Shown one piece after another: positions 1 through 8,226 of a stretch of 64,000 nucleotides of DNA (the stretch's first letter is position 1; every line of letters begins with the position of its first letter). The stretch comes from Nitrososphaeria archaeon. GTDB taxonomy: Archaea; Thermoproteota; Nitrososphaeria; JACIWG01. The notes under the pieces are model-generated. The model saw nothing but the letters and a program-made list of their open reading frames with translations, made no database searches and was not told where the DNA came from. The position numbers and the translations under genes were made by a program. The DNA is taken from assembly GCA_029776065.1 (NCBI GenBank), contig JARVJP010000011.1:62001-126000 (forward strand), written 5' to 3'.

Positions 1-224
1 AAACTACCTTCTTCTGTTATAACTTTTGTATAAAATTCAAAACAACCTTCAAAATCTCCATATTCCAAGGGGTGATCTTCAACTTTAATCGCCAATCTTC
101 TTATGCCATAGCTTTCAGGCACTCCCTTTGGGACTGCCCAGGACTTTAATACGCCATCAACTTCTATTCTGAAGTCGAAATGATGCGTAGACGCCCAATG
201 TTCATGGACAACGAATTTTGGCAT
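1..224 (-). CDS. LigD-type 3'-phosphoesterase domain protein (3' part cut off by window)
   Basis: The protein begins [12 protein letters not shown] with HFDFR and the run [12 protein letters not shown], then [13 protein letters not shown]. This is the signature of the phosphoesterase domain found in bacterial LigD and in stand-alone archaeal proteins, which trims 3'-phosphates and ribonucleotides at DNA ends before ligation. The usual His and Asp residues of the N-terminal half are present. After DFEG the family normally continues VIPEGEYG. Here about seven extra residues precede VITEEGS, so there is a small insertion or the alignment is locally shifted. The C-terminal half lies outside the window. 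An HhH-GPD-like gene diverges from it, which fits a small DNA repair locus. Family assignment is strong; partner enzymes are not visible. Confidence 0.8.
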   Translation of the reverse strand, partial: MPKFVVHEHWASTHHFDFRIEVDGVLKSWAVPKGVPESYGIRRLAIKVEDHPLEYGDFEGCFEFYTKVITEEGS

Positions 225-375
225 ATTTTGTTGTTAAAAAATGTCAAGATATAGGTGTTTTGCTTAGTATTATTTGATTGGACTGAATCCTACCCCTCTC
301 TGATATTTTCTATTTTTTTTACTATTAAGAACGCTTTAAAACCTTTTAATGTTTGACTACAAGTTCAGATGATGT

Positions 376-1062
376 ATGGAACCCCTTAAAGTTGTTGTCG
401 ACAGTTACATGGAAAAGGTTTCCGGTATTAAAGAACTTTGTGATAGATGTTTAAGGACAGAGAGGTGGGGTGGAAATGTTGTCTTGATGGTTGTTGACGC
501 AGCATTTAATTCTATAGGGTTGAACTACTTTACTGCCATCGTTCCTAAAGTGGAAGAGTTCGAAAACAAATTTGTAAGGACGAACAAAATTAAGGCGCTG
601 AAGGATCTAATAATTATGGACATCAGCGTTCTTCGGTCTATATGGAAGAACGAGAGATCTTGGAGTATTGCAAAGGAAATAGCTTCATTTTTTTCTAAGT
701 TTGATGACGATAGACTTGCATTAAGAGTTTGGGCAAAGAACTCTAGGCTTATTGGATGGGAAGAGGATCCTATAGGTAGAATAAAGGGTGTGGGTCTTGT
801 GACATATCAATACCTTCGGATGATGGGTGGCATTGATACTGTTATGCCTGACAAGATCGTTAAGAGAGTCGTAAACGAAATTCTTGTAAAAGTGGGGCAG
901 AAGCCGGTTGAAGACGATATAGAGTTCATAAAGAAGTCTGAGGAAATCGCTCTCCTAACAGGTTATCGCCCAATTGAACTTTGTTGGATGACATGGTTGA
1001 TTCAACCCGAAGGTAGGATTATGAGGATGGCAAAGTATTCAAATATCTTCACTAAAATCTGA
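376..1062 (+). CDS. HhH-GPD-like DNA repair/glycosylase-related protein
   Basis: A 228-residue soluble protein. Residues ~135-165 contain IKGVGLVTYQYLRMMGG followed by MPDKIVKRVV. This resembles the helix-hairpin-helix and following helix of HhH-GPD base-excision glycosylase relatives (usual form: P-GVG-AT-QYLRM--G-D---PD-HV-R). I do not see the catalytic Lys of the AP-lyase subfamily at the expected place or an iron-sulfur Cys cluster, so activity as a glycosylase is uncertain. It is divergent from the LigD-type phosphoesterase gene, supporting a repair role. A T/A-rich box (cttttaat, ~342-349) lies about 28 nt upstream of the ATG, suggesting a leaderless or near-leaderless mRNA. Confidence 0.55.
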   Translation: MEPLKVVVDSYMEKVSGIKELCDRCLRTERWGGNVVLMVVDAAFNSIGLNYFTAIVPKVEEFENKFVRTNKIKALKDLIIMDISVLRSIWKNERSWSIAKEIASFFSKFDDDRLALRVWAKNSRLIGWEEDPIGRIKGVGLVTYQYLRMMGGIDTVMPDKIVKRVVNEILVKVGQKPVEDDIEFIKKSEEIALLTGYRPIELCWMTWLIQPEGRIMRMAKYSNIFTKI

Positions 1063-1068
1063 TGCCAT

Positions 1069-1512
1069 TTAATATTTCACTTCAAATTCTAGTGAGGGTC
1101 TAACAGTCCCTAGATAATTTTCATCTAAGTAAACGTCTATTGCATCTAATCCTAATTGCACGATCCTGACTGTGAATTGTTCACCTCCAACACGTCTCTT
1201 TATCTCAATGATCAAGTCTAAGTAGTCGAGGTCTGCTGTAGCACCTCCATACCTATCTTCGAATCCAATAACATATGTTTCGAACACTTCCTCTGTTTGA
1301 TATGTTCCTTTTTGCACACCGATAACCTTGTAGGAAAATATGGTTTCATTTGTACTTTGATTGATAAACTTGAATCTAATTAGTTGTTTTTGTAGGTCAT
1401 GTGGTAGTTTCTGTCTTTGATGGTTCAGTACTTCAGTGATCGAATAGCCAACAATCAGCCCTAAGATTAGAAAGGTTGAAGCAACTAAGACTGTCTTCCT
1501 ATCTTTGAGCAT
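1069..1512 (-). CDS. Small membrane-anchored protein of unknown function
   Basis: A 147-residue protein with a short basic N-terminus (MLKDRK) and one hydrophobic segment at about residues 8-26 (VLVASTFLILGLIVGYSI), followed by a predicted extracytoplasmic domain of ~115 residues rich in beta-type sequence. This is a signal anchor or uncleaved signal peptide topology. No recognisable motif or catalytic residue. It ends 6 nt from the convergent HhH-GPD-like gene. Function unknown. Confidence 0.6.
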   Translation of the reverse strand: MLKDRKTVLVASTFLILGLIVGYSITEVLNHQRQKLPHDLQKQLIRFKFINQSTNETIFSYKVIGVQKGTYQTEEVFETYVIGFEDRYGGATADLDYLDLIIEIKRRVGGEQFTVRIVQLGLDAIDVYLDENYLGTVRPSLEFEVKY

Positions 1513-1617
1513 GGGGTTATAATAGGTAGCTACTTCGTTATTAATCTTCGCATATAAATAGAATTTGACGATAGTAACAAAAGTATGCTACTGGTTTTGG
1601 TAAGGTCAAGTCTAATG

Positions 1618-2583
1618 TCAGCTGAAGCTTACGATTAAAAAGATGCTATATAAGAAAACTAGCATAACCCCCTCTCTCCAACCTATTCTCTCGTTTGAAA
1701 TGAAGTACCATAGAAGCAGATTTGATATAAGGGAAAATATAGCTACACTTGAAAAGGCAGATATGTTTACGTTAAAGGGGGATGCAATCAAAGTTACTCC
1801 TAAGATACAGGTTAAGTTCACAAATCCACTTCCAATAATGTTGCCAAATGCAAGGTTAAGATGGCCTTGTCTAGTCGCCTGTAGGCTTGTAGCAAATTCG
1901 GGGACCGTCGTTCCAAATGCGACAATAGTGGACCCAATTACTATAGAAGGCACCCCAAGTGCTAAAGCAATGTAAGAGGCAGAATCAATTAAGAAGTATG
2001 CGCTGCCAGCGACCCCTATCACTCCAAGTAGTGTCAACAATAGGCAAGGTAATACCTTTGCACATTCCCGGTCTGGGACTTCTTCCTTGGGCGAAGTTCT
2101 CTCCTTCGATAGTTGATAGGTATTAAAAATAAAGAGCACTAGTAAAGCTACTCCAATATACTGACTTGCCTCCTTTAAGTAAAGAAGTATCAGAGGAATA
2201 ATAGATGCCATAAAAAGACCAAAGTATAAGCTTCCAACCTCTTCCTTTGTAATTAACATCGTAAAAGAGATCGATCTATTTCCTTTTAAAGTGGAGAGCA
2301 AGATGCAAACACCAAGGATGAGGCATATATTTGTGATATTGGCGCCCAACACGTTCCCAACTGCAACGCCAACAGTTCCATGTCCTAATGCTGCAAATAT
2401 GGCGACTAAAAGTTCTGGAAGCGATGTTGCAAATGCGACTAGTAAAAATCCGATTGTGGTCTTCCCAAACCCTGTCGCTGTAGAGACCTTTACCGCATTT
2501 GTAATTACGATGTGACTCGACTTGCTTAGCACTAGCAGAGATACTATAAGAACTAATATGTTTGGTAAAATCCCATCGACCAA
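1618..2583 (-). CDS. Ca2+/cation antiporter (CaCA family, YrbG-like Na+/Ca2+ exchanger)
   Basis: A 321-residue integral membrane protein with about ten hydrophobic segments in two homologous halves. Each half carries the alpha-repeat of the CaCA superfamily: LLVAFATSLPELLV with GNVLGANITN in the first half, and TIVAFGTTVPEFATS with FGNIIGSGFVN in the second. The Glu in each repeat and the neighbouring Asn/Ser/Thr residues bind the transported cation in this family. Length matches YrbG-type archaeal and bacterial exchangers. Translation seems to begin at a TTG (2583). The ion specificity (Ca2+ versus other divalents, Na+ versus H+) cannot be told from sequence. Confidence 0.92.
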   Translation of the reverse strand: MVDGILPNILVLIVSLLVLSKSSHIVITNAVKVSTATGFGKTTIGFLLVAFATSLPELLVAIFAALGHGTVGVAVGNVLGANITNICLILGVCILLSTLKGNRSISFTMLITKEEVGSLYFGLFMASIIPLILLYLKEASQYIGVALLVLFIFNTYQLSKERTSPKEEVPDRECAKVLPCLLLTLLGVIGVAGSAYFLIDSASYIALALGVPSIVIGSTIVAFGTTVPEFATSLQATRQGHLNLAFGNIIGSGFVNLTCILGVTLIASPFNVNISAFSSVAIFSLISNLLLWYFISNERIGWREGVMLVFLYSIFLIVSFS

Positions 2584-2660
2584 GATGTACCCTTGCTATG
2601 CGGTCTAATTATGTGATAAAAACTTTTCTTCAATACCTAAAATAATCCTTTATCTGTCAA

Positions 2661-3821
2661 TTAAAGATTCTTATTAACTAAATACTTTCCAAGCTTCTCT
2701 TCATCTATTGTAAGCCCTAGGCCAACTCTATCTATTGTTCTAACATACCCATTTGAGACCACTTCTACTGGGGAGTTACAGACCTCAAAAGCAAGAGGAT
2801 TCGGGCTCTCTTTTATATCATATACCTCATATGTGAAGAAGGTGTCTGTTGGAAGCGAAGTAGAGAAATGTATACTTGCTGCTCTACAACCTGCTCCGGA
2901 TAAACCTACATGTGGTGTATACTTTATATTATAAGTTCTCGCTAGGTTTACAATCTTTATGCATTCTGATATCCCACCCGCTCTCGATATATCTGGTTGT
3001 ATTATGTCTACAGCGTCCCTCGTAACAAGTTCTTTAAAATCATATCTTGTGAAATGTGATTCGCCTGCGCAAAGAGGTATGTCGAGTTTCTTCTTTAATT
3101 TAATATACCCTTCTATATCATATGGTGGAACTGGTTCTTCGAACCATGTTACGTCTAATCTTTCTAAGATCTTGCCAAGTTTTAATGCTTGATTTGAATT
3201 GTAGGCTGAATTGGCATCTACCATTATCTCAACACTGTTTCCAACCTCTGTCCTTATGCATCTAATATTTTCCTCATCTTGTTCAACTCCCATCCCGACT
3301 TTAACTTTTACTTGGTCATATCCTTCGTCAACCCACTTCCTTGCCTTTTTAGCCATGTTTTGAGGTTTATCAAAGACTATAGAAGAAGCGTAAGCCTTCA
3401 ATCTGTCTTGAAACTTGCCACCTAACAAGTTGTACACGGGTTGTTTTAGTAACTTTCCCTTCAAATCCCAAAGGGCTATGTCGACACCAGAAAGTGCTTC
3501 TATGAAAAACCCCTTAGTGTGACCTCTTGTATTAAGTGTTGAAAACATCTGCTCCCAAAGCACCTCGGTTTCTAAAGGGTCTTTTTCTATGATTATCGTT
3601 TTTAAGAGCTTATCGATGATTAAAGCTGTAGCTTGCGGAGCCTCTCTAACAAGACTTTCGCCAAATCCATATTCGCCGTTATCTGCTACCACTTTAACGA
3701 AGCATGAAGCATAACCTCTTCTAATTTTGCTTGATAATTTTTCCCCATAGGGAAGGTAACCACTGATAGCTGTACTTGCGCTAGCGTATACAGGATACGT
3801 TTTGACGTCTATGATCTTCAT
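2661..3821 (-). CDS. Enolase-superfamily enzyme (mandelate racemase/muconate lactonizing type), probable sugar-acid dehydratase
   Basis: The start is taken at the ATG giving MKIIDVKTYPVY, the usual N-terminus of this family; an in-frame upstream start would add 19 residues with no family character. The barrel shows a KVKVG motif (KxK base) near residue 175, MVDANSAY (metal Asp), WFEEPV (metal Glu), AGESHF (metal Glu), IIQPDISRAGG, and TPHVGLSG with the His expected of the mandelate-racemase subgroup. Such enzymes dehydrate aldonic acids such as galactonate or rhamnonate. It lies 91 nt downstream of a class II aldolase gene in the same direction. Dehydration to a 2-keto-3-deoxy sugar acid and aldol cleavage would be a coherent pathway, but the substrate is not determined. 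Confidence 0.88.
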   Translation of the reverse strand: MKIIDVKTYPVYASASTAISGYLPYGEKLSSKIRRGYASCFVKVVADNGEYGFGESLVREAPQATALIIDKLLKTIIIEKDPLETEVLWEQMFSTLNTRGHTKGFFIEALSGVDIALWDLKGKLLKQPVYNLLGGKFQDRLKAYASSIVFDKPQNMAKKARKWVDEGYDQVKVKVGMGVEQDEENIRCIRTEVGNSVEIMVDANSAYNSNQALKLGKILERLDVTWFEEPVPPYDIEGYIKLKKKLDIPLCAGESHFTRYDFKELVTRDAVDIIQPDISRAGGISECIKIVNLARTYNIKYTPHVGLSGAGCRAASIHFSTSLPTDTFFTYEVYDIKESPNPLAFEVCNSPVEVVSNGYVRTIDRVGLGLTIDEEKLGKYLVNKNL

Positions 3822-3912
3822 ATTTTTCGCTCGTTCAACTATATGTTCAATTCCTTTAATTTCTTTATCTAAAATCAATCCTCGTATCCAAATTTATGGC
3901 TTGTTAAGTAAA

Positions 3913-4824
3913 CTATATCTTATAAGCGGTGCCATCTATGTGATATACTTGAAGGATAAGTTCTCTCATCTTAGCCGAGACCTGTTGTCTAGCATATTCT
4001 ATGTCGTTTGGTTTTACCTTTAACGCCCGCTCATATGCTTGTCTGATATCTGTCCCTATGTTGATTTTTGTAATGCCATTTTTAATCGCATCTAGAACGT
4101 ATTCTGTCTTGATCCCCGATCCCCCGTGAAGTACCAGGGGAATACCTGTTTTCTCCCTAATCTTTTTAAGATGCTTTATGTTTAAGCGAGCTTGTACTTT
4201 ATCTTTATCTTTTGCTGCGCCGCTTACTGCCCCATGGATGTTTCCTATTGCTACTGAAAGCCAGTCTACCTTGGTTTCCCTAACAAAGCGTGTTGCCTCA
4301 TTCACGTCTGTGAACCCTATTCCCTTTTCATAAATCTCATCATATGACATTGTAAGGTTCTTTTCATGTCCTAACACCGCACCTAACTCGGCCTCAGTCG
4401 CCCTCCCTTTCACATGGGCCATTTCAACTACCTTTTTGGTTACCTCCATGTTTTCGGAGAATGGTAAACGCGAGCCATCGACCATAACAGAGTCGTACCC
4501 TGCATTCAAGCCTTCTTCTATACAACTTTTCCAATCCACTCTTAATCCATCTTCATCTATTACTGGGACATGATCTTGGTGAAGCCTTGTGAATCCCAAA
4601 TTCATATACTTCCTGTATTCTTCAGCAACAGCTGTAAAGCTTTTCGCAGTAAACTTTACAACCTCTAATCTAGCTACTTCAACTAAGCCGAAGGTTTGGC
4701 ATTCTACTAATGTTTCTACAATAGGCTTAACCATAGGTAAGTGGGCTGCATTAAATGCTGGTACCAAAATCCTTTTTTGGTAAGCCCTTTTCATGATCTC
4801 TGAGACGTTTTCTGATTCTAGCAT
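3913..4824 (-). CDS. Class II (metal-dependent) aldolase, FbaA/KbaY-like
   Basis: About 303 residues from the ATG at 4824; a TTG at 4833 is also possible, but the family N-terminus (...EIMKRAYQKRILVPAFN) fits the ATG. Zn-site candidates are His in HQDHVP, His in GNIHGAVSG and His in LVLHGGSG. TKINIGTDIRQAY is the phosphate/K+ site typical of class II fructose- or tagatose-bisphosphate aldolases. The usual AxTxHG segment is replaced by AIGNIHGAV, a divergence that makes fructose-1,6-bisphosphate less certain as substrate. A box ttaatttaa near 4859-4867 (reverse strand TTAAATTAA) sits ~36 nt before the start. It is probably transcribed with the following dehydratase gene. Confidence 0.85.
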   Translation of the reverse strand: MLESENVSEIMKRAYQKRILVPAFNAAHLPMVKPIVETLVECQTFGLVEVARLEVVKFTAKSFTAVAEEYRKYMNLGFTRLHQDHVPVIDEDGLRVDWKSCIEEGLNAGYDSVMVDGSRLPFSENMEVTKKVVEMAHVKGRATEAELGAVLGHEKNLTMSYDEIYEKGIGFTDVNEATRFVRETKVDWLSVAIGNIHGAVSGAAKDKDKVQARLNIKHLKKIREKTGIPLVLHGGSGIKTEYVLDAIKNGITKINIGTDIRQAYERALKVKPNDIEYARQQVSAKMRELILQVYHIDGTAYKI

Positions 4825-4986
4825 ATAACTCAAGTCAAGCTTTTAGCGGGTCTAGGATATTAATTTAACCTTTTTCTTCCTCTCTGGCCTTATCTGCCTC
4901 ATACTTTATAAATTCTGTCTTAATGTATAGACCAAACTAATCTCATTGTTATATGAATTGGCCAAATACGTGTTAAGCCATAAAAG

Positions 4987-4997
4987 TTATAAAAAGG
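4987..4997 (+). promoter_or_regulatory. Predicted TATA box for the interrupted gene at 5027
   Basis: The sequence gttataaaaag lies about 33 nt upstream of the ATG at 5027, the right distance for an archaeal TATA box with a leader of under 10 nt. Its presence shows that the interrupted gene keeps an intact-looking promoter. Confidence 0.55.
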
Positions 4998-5026
4998 TAA
5001 CGATTAGAAAAAGTAAGAGTGTTTAA

Positions 5027-5650
5027 ATGAGTGGGAAGAAAGTTGTGAACAGAAACGTAGCTATTGCGCTAGGCATTACTGTTGTTATCCTTCTGGCGGG
5101 GTTGGTGGGTTTGGTGATAAGTTATAATTCAATAATAAACTAGAAAGACAACGTTATTGTAACGAAGGATTCCCAGATACAAGTGCTTACAAATCAAATA
5201 ATTCAACTCCAGGCATGGTTTGATGAAAATAAAACTGAATTTAAACAACAAATACAACAGCTTCAGCAAAAAATATTGCAAGTAGAACAACAAACGCTAC
5301 AATTTCAACGACAAATAATGAATCTGCAAGCATTTATTAATTCATTAATGATACCAAAACTCATAAAAGTTGACCTTAAAGCCAATGATAATAGACCTTT
5401 GCTTGGAAAACCTTATCTTCATGTATATGGATATATTTGTAATATTGGAAAATATTCTGCGCTAAATTCTACTGTTCATGTAGTTGCCTTTCAAAGTGGT
5501 GAAATTGTAGCGATAGATACTTACATCGATTTAGGCTCAATAGATGGTGGATCATAGACAGTTGTGGATTCAAATATTTATTATAGTGAAAGTGAATTAG
5601 TGAATTACACATTAACACTAGGATGGGTATCTCTACCTATGCCAGTTTAA
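5027..5650 (+). pseudogene. Membrane-anchored coiled-coil protein interrupted by two in-frame TAG codons
   Basis: Reading from the ATG at 5027 gives a basic N-terminus (MSGKKVVNRN), one transmembrane helix at ~residues 11-32, then TAG at 5141-5143. The same frame continues without a shift through a Gln-rich coiled coil (residues ~60-105) and a beta-type domain containing KVDLKANDNRPLLGKPYLHV. A second TAG follows at 5555-5557, then 30 more sense codons (TVVDSNIYYSES...) to TAA at 5648. If read through it is a 207-residue protein of coherent architecture. There are no other stops or frameshifts. The layout (anchor, coiled coil, C-terminal domain) recalls a family I know from uncultured TACK archaea. 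Either it is a very young pseudogene or the ambers are read through. TAG is an ordinary stop elsewhere in the window (rpoB, S7, nusA). Confidence 0.65.
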
Positions 5651-5808
5651 CGAATAACTATTTTAGACGTGATGTTTGCAGTTAAAATAAATTATATATC
5701 TGTAGCTAGCTAAGTTAAAGCCTAAAACATGGGATGAAGTAACTTTTTTGTACTGCTTATCTGTGCGTCTATTTATGTCTCATAGTAAAAAATGAAGGTG
5801 TATATTTA

Positions 5809-5870
5809 AGCTGTAATGAAATCGTGGGCTAGAGGTTACTGTAAACCGCTGAGCATTATCATTTACAGCT
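5809..5870. repeat. Nested imperfect inverted repeat, possible structured RNA or operator
   Basis: AGCTGTAATGA at 5809-5819 pairs with TCATTTACAGCT at 5859-5870 (11 bp with one bulged T). Inside, GGTTAC pairs with GTAAACC with one bulged A. The element sits in a ~400-nt intergenic stretch (5651-6058) in which I see no open reading frame of note. No tRNA, C/D-box or H/ACA-box signature is convincing. Confidence 0.4.
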
Positions 5871-6058
5871 GTTTACATTAAGCGTTTATCAAACCTATTA
5901 TAACTTATGTTTATAAAGATGACCTCTTAAAGTTAAATAAAACAAGTTGTTCTCAAAATAAGTTGAGGCTATCAAGATAACATTACTGCGCATGCTATAA
6001 ATAAGCCGGTTAGAACAGACTCACAATATTGAAGGCAACCAAACTCTATTAAAAATAA

Positions 6059-6301
6059 TTACTTAATTTTCTCTACTGTTATTGCACTAACTGGACACAC
6101 GTCAGCCCCTTCCTTTGCACACTGATATAACTCATCAGGAACTTCTCCAACAGACTTGTCCTCCAATATTTCTTTACTGTATTGTTCAACCACTCGATTT
6201 TTTCCGTTGTCGTTTCCTAAATAGTACACTCTTGGGCAGGCAGCTGGTGCAGCTCCACATGCAATACATAACACCCTATCTACGGTCACTTTATACGGCA
6301 T
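6059..6301 (-). CDS. Small ferredoxin with atypical cysteine spacing
   Basis: An 80-residue protein beginning MPYKVTVDRVLCIACG, with the bacterial-type ferredoxin fold outline and a distal CPVSAI motif. The proximal motif reads CIACGAAPAACP: Cys at 12, 15 and 22, with Ala at the position (18) where CxxCxxCxxxCP ferredoxins carry the third ligand. The distal part has two Cys (CAKEGADVCP). Five cysteines are present in all, so a single 4Fe-4S cluster with altered ligation, or a 3Fe-4S cluster, is possible. It would act as a low-potential electron carrier in the cytoplasm, for example for the aldehyde ferredoxin oxidoreductase encoded elsewhere in the window. Monocistronic by spacing. Confidence 0.85.
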   Translation of the reverse strand: MPYKVTVDRVLCIACGAAPAACPRVYYLGNDNGKNRVVEQYSKEILEDKSVGEVPDELYQCAKEGADVCPVSAITVEKIK

Positions 6302-6354
6302 ATCTTAATTACATCCCTCCTAGTTAATATATTTTTTACTCATCTCCTAGAAGC

Positions 6355-6630
6355 TCATTCTAATCTTTTAATAATGTGCCAACCAAATTGTGTCTTTATA
6401 GGGTTTGAAATTTGTCCTTTGTTAAGCGCGAAGGCTGAAATTTCGAACTCGCGAACCATCCTTCCCCTACCAAACGTCCCTAGGTCACCACCCTTTTTCT
6501 TGGAAGGACATAATGATTTTTCGCTCGCGAGCTTTGTGAAGCTAGCTCCTTTGTTCAGTTGATCAAGAATCGCTCTCGCTTCTTGTTCTGTCTTAACTAG
6601 AATATGGGCACAGTGCACTTTACCAACCAT
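6355..6630 (-). CDS. Parvulin-type peptidyl-prolyl cis-trans isomerase
   Basis: From the ATG at 6630 this is a ~91-residue single parvulin domain starting MVGKVHCAHILVK, the expected length and start of archaeal and bacterial stand-alone parvulins. An upstream in-frame start would add 21 residues unlike the family. Motifs: HILVK near the N-terminus, FTKLASEKSLCPS, GGDLGTFGRGRMVREFE and the C-terminal TQFGWHIIKRLE. The two conserved His (HILVK and GWHII) and the hydrophobic pocket residues are present. It speeds prolyl isomerisation during protein folding and has no signal peptide, so it acts in the cytoplasm. It lies downstream of, and close to, the ACT-domain gene. Confidence 0.92.
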   Translation of the reverse strand: MVGKVHCAHILVKTEQEARAILDQLNKGASFTKLASEKSLCPSKKKGGDLGTFGRGRMVREFEISAFALNKGQISNPIKTQFGWHIIKRLE

Positions 6631-6689
6631 ATAGAGGTAACCGACATTAGCTTTTATAAAACTTTTCAAAAGATAGGCTTTTGAATGAA

Positions 6690-7070
6690 TCACTTTTTTA
6701 TTTTAAATCCAAGCTCTGAAAGTTTGTCAACAGTCTTTTGAAGCGCACCTTCTTTAACCAATATGTGATCGGTTGAGTAAGAAGAAATAACTAAAAACGG
6801 TATTCCTTCACTTGCTAAAGCAGTAGCTATTCTAGATATAAACCCAACTAGTTCGAAAGGTAGTCTCATGTCGAAGGTGATTACTTTCCACCCTTCTTCT
6901 AACTCTATTACTTTATCAAGGCTTAACTTATCCCTTTCAACGATCACCGTTATTTCTCTTTTATCTTGTATTACTGCGAATGCATTACTAACTGGTTCCT
7001 TTGACTTAACTAATGCAAATTCTTCTTTCCACAAATAAGCCTTTTTATCCTTGAAACCTTCTAACCACAT
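6690..7070 (-). CDS. ACT-domain protein, small regulatory type
   Basis: About 126 residues from the ATG at 7070. An in-frame start at 7211 would add a basic, partly hydrophobic 47-residue extension that does not resemble the family. TATA-like sequence between 7091 and 7105 (reverse strand TTATATTC) lies just upstream of the shorter start, supporting it. The C-terminal half (FELVGFISRIATALASEGIPFLVISSYSTDHILVKE) is the characteristic ACT/CASTOR-like amino-acid-binding fold. The N-terminal half (SNAFAVIQDKREITVIVERD) is a second, degenerate ACT repeat. Proteins of this type bind amino acids, but the ligand and target are unknown here. The 3' end is next to the parvulin gene. Confidence 0.75.
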   Translation of the reverse strand: MWLEGFKDKKAYLWKEEFALVKSKEPVSNAFAVIQDKREITVIVERDKLSLDKVIELEEGWKVITFDMRLPFELVGFISRIATALASEGIPFLVISSYSTDHILVKEGALQKTVDKLSELGFKIKK

Positions 7071-7440
7071 ATGGAATACAGCTATCTTTGGAATATAAGA
7101 ATATAACGTATGATACTGGCCAATGATTATAGCCAGCATCATACATTTGATACGACTCGTGAAGGCCTTTGCCTTCACTTTGATAACATTACGTATGTAT
7201 TTAATCGCCAATAAGAGAAAATATAATTGGTTGGGTGATCTTTAAAGCCAGGTCTTTCAACTTACTGTTAAGCCTATACAAACTCAATTAATACCTACAA
7301 AATATTGTCTAGGTTCTTCTATTTAATTATTATCAAGGCATTTGACGTTTGGTTTGGTTACTATTCAATGCTCTTTGCTCATAACTTAGCTCTAAAGATC
7401 TAGCGTTGGTTCTTTTATTTCTCGTTAGATTGTCTTCTTG

Positions 7441-8226
7441 ATGGTTGATCAATGTTCTTATTGCGGAGAAAGATTGGCAATCGATAAATATGGTGAAATA
7501 GTGTGTTCACAATGTGGAGCTGTTGTTGGGCATGTTGAGGAAACATGCTTTGAACATTCTACATACCCTGCTAGTTTGGCTTTACAAAAGAAGAGCGATT
7601 ATGGTGTAATACATATCATTAACAGTGTATGTGGTCGTTTAGGACTAAACAACAAGGTCGCTTTCGAAGCACGGCGTATTGCGGAGGATATAACGAGCGA
7701 ACGGGCTAGAAGTAACTCTGTTGAAACCGCTTTCTTCAGCATGTACATGGCATGTAAATACCATTGTCCATCATTTTGTGGTAAATTAATAACAGAATTC
7801 CGTCAAATAGGTCTAAAGGGGAATGGGAGGAACTGCCTTAAAGTGTTAAATAAGTTTTGGGCCTTCTACAAGCATCCAAGAGCAGAGAGCTATTCTTACT
7901 TGGAGCTGTACCTTGATAGGTTGAAATCAAATATGTACATAAAAAACTACGTAGATATTCTAGTGGGTGGCCAATCTAGCTTGTTATGGACTAAGGTTCG
8001 TGAATTTTCGATGCTACTTTTAAATAGATCCCGCTTTGAGGGCTATTCCACAAGAGTTAGGGTTTTATGTGTACTACATATTGCGTGCGGGAAGATTTTT
8101 AAGCTGTTTGGAATAGAAAATCCGATAACACTTGATTTTATATCGCAATATTTCTCTTTAAACAAGAATAATCTTCGGAAGGCTGTTGAAAAGATTCTCG
8201 TGAACTACTATGAAAACTTGGGTTGA
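7441..8226 (+). CDS. Divergent TFIIB-like transcription factor (TFB paralogue)
   Basis: 261 residues from the ATG at 7441 (a TTG directly precedes it). The N-terminus carries a zinc ribbon, CSYCGERLAIDKYGEIVCSQCG, i.e. CxxC-14-CxxC. It is followed by two helical repeats (~residues 55-145 and 165-255) matching cyclin folds, e.g. INSVCGRLGLNNKVAFEARRIAEDI. General TFBs are ~300 residues with a conserved B-reader; here the linker between ribbon and first cyclin repeat is short and diverged. It is therefore probably an accessory TFB directing RNA polymerase to special promoters. Its 3' end overlaps the ParB-like gene by 17 bp, so the two are translationally coupled. Close to the pilus-like locus, which it might serve, though this is only suggested by position. 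Confidence 0.8.
   Translation: MVDQCSYCGERLAIDKYGEIVCSQCGAVVGHVEETCFEHSTYPASLALQKKSDYGVIHIINSVCGRLGLNNKVAFEARRIAEDITSERARSNSVETAFFSMYMACKYHCPSFCGKLITEFRQIGLKGNGRNCLKVLNKFWAFYKHPRAESYSYLELYLDRLKSNMYIKNYVDILVGGQSSLLWTKVREFSMLLLNRSRFEGYSTRVRVLCVLHIACGKIFKLFGIENPITLDFISQYFSLNKNNLRKAVEKILVNYYENLG

Noticed and set aside
5141..5557. Pyrrolysine-coded protein
   Set aside because: TAG is a normal terminator of several housekeeping genes in the same window and no pyl gene is present here, so I list it only as one option for the two-amber gene.
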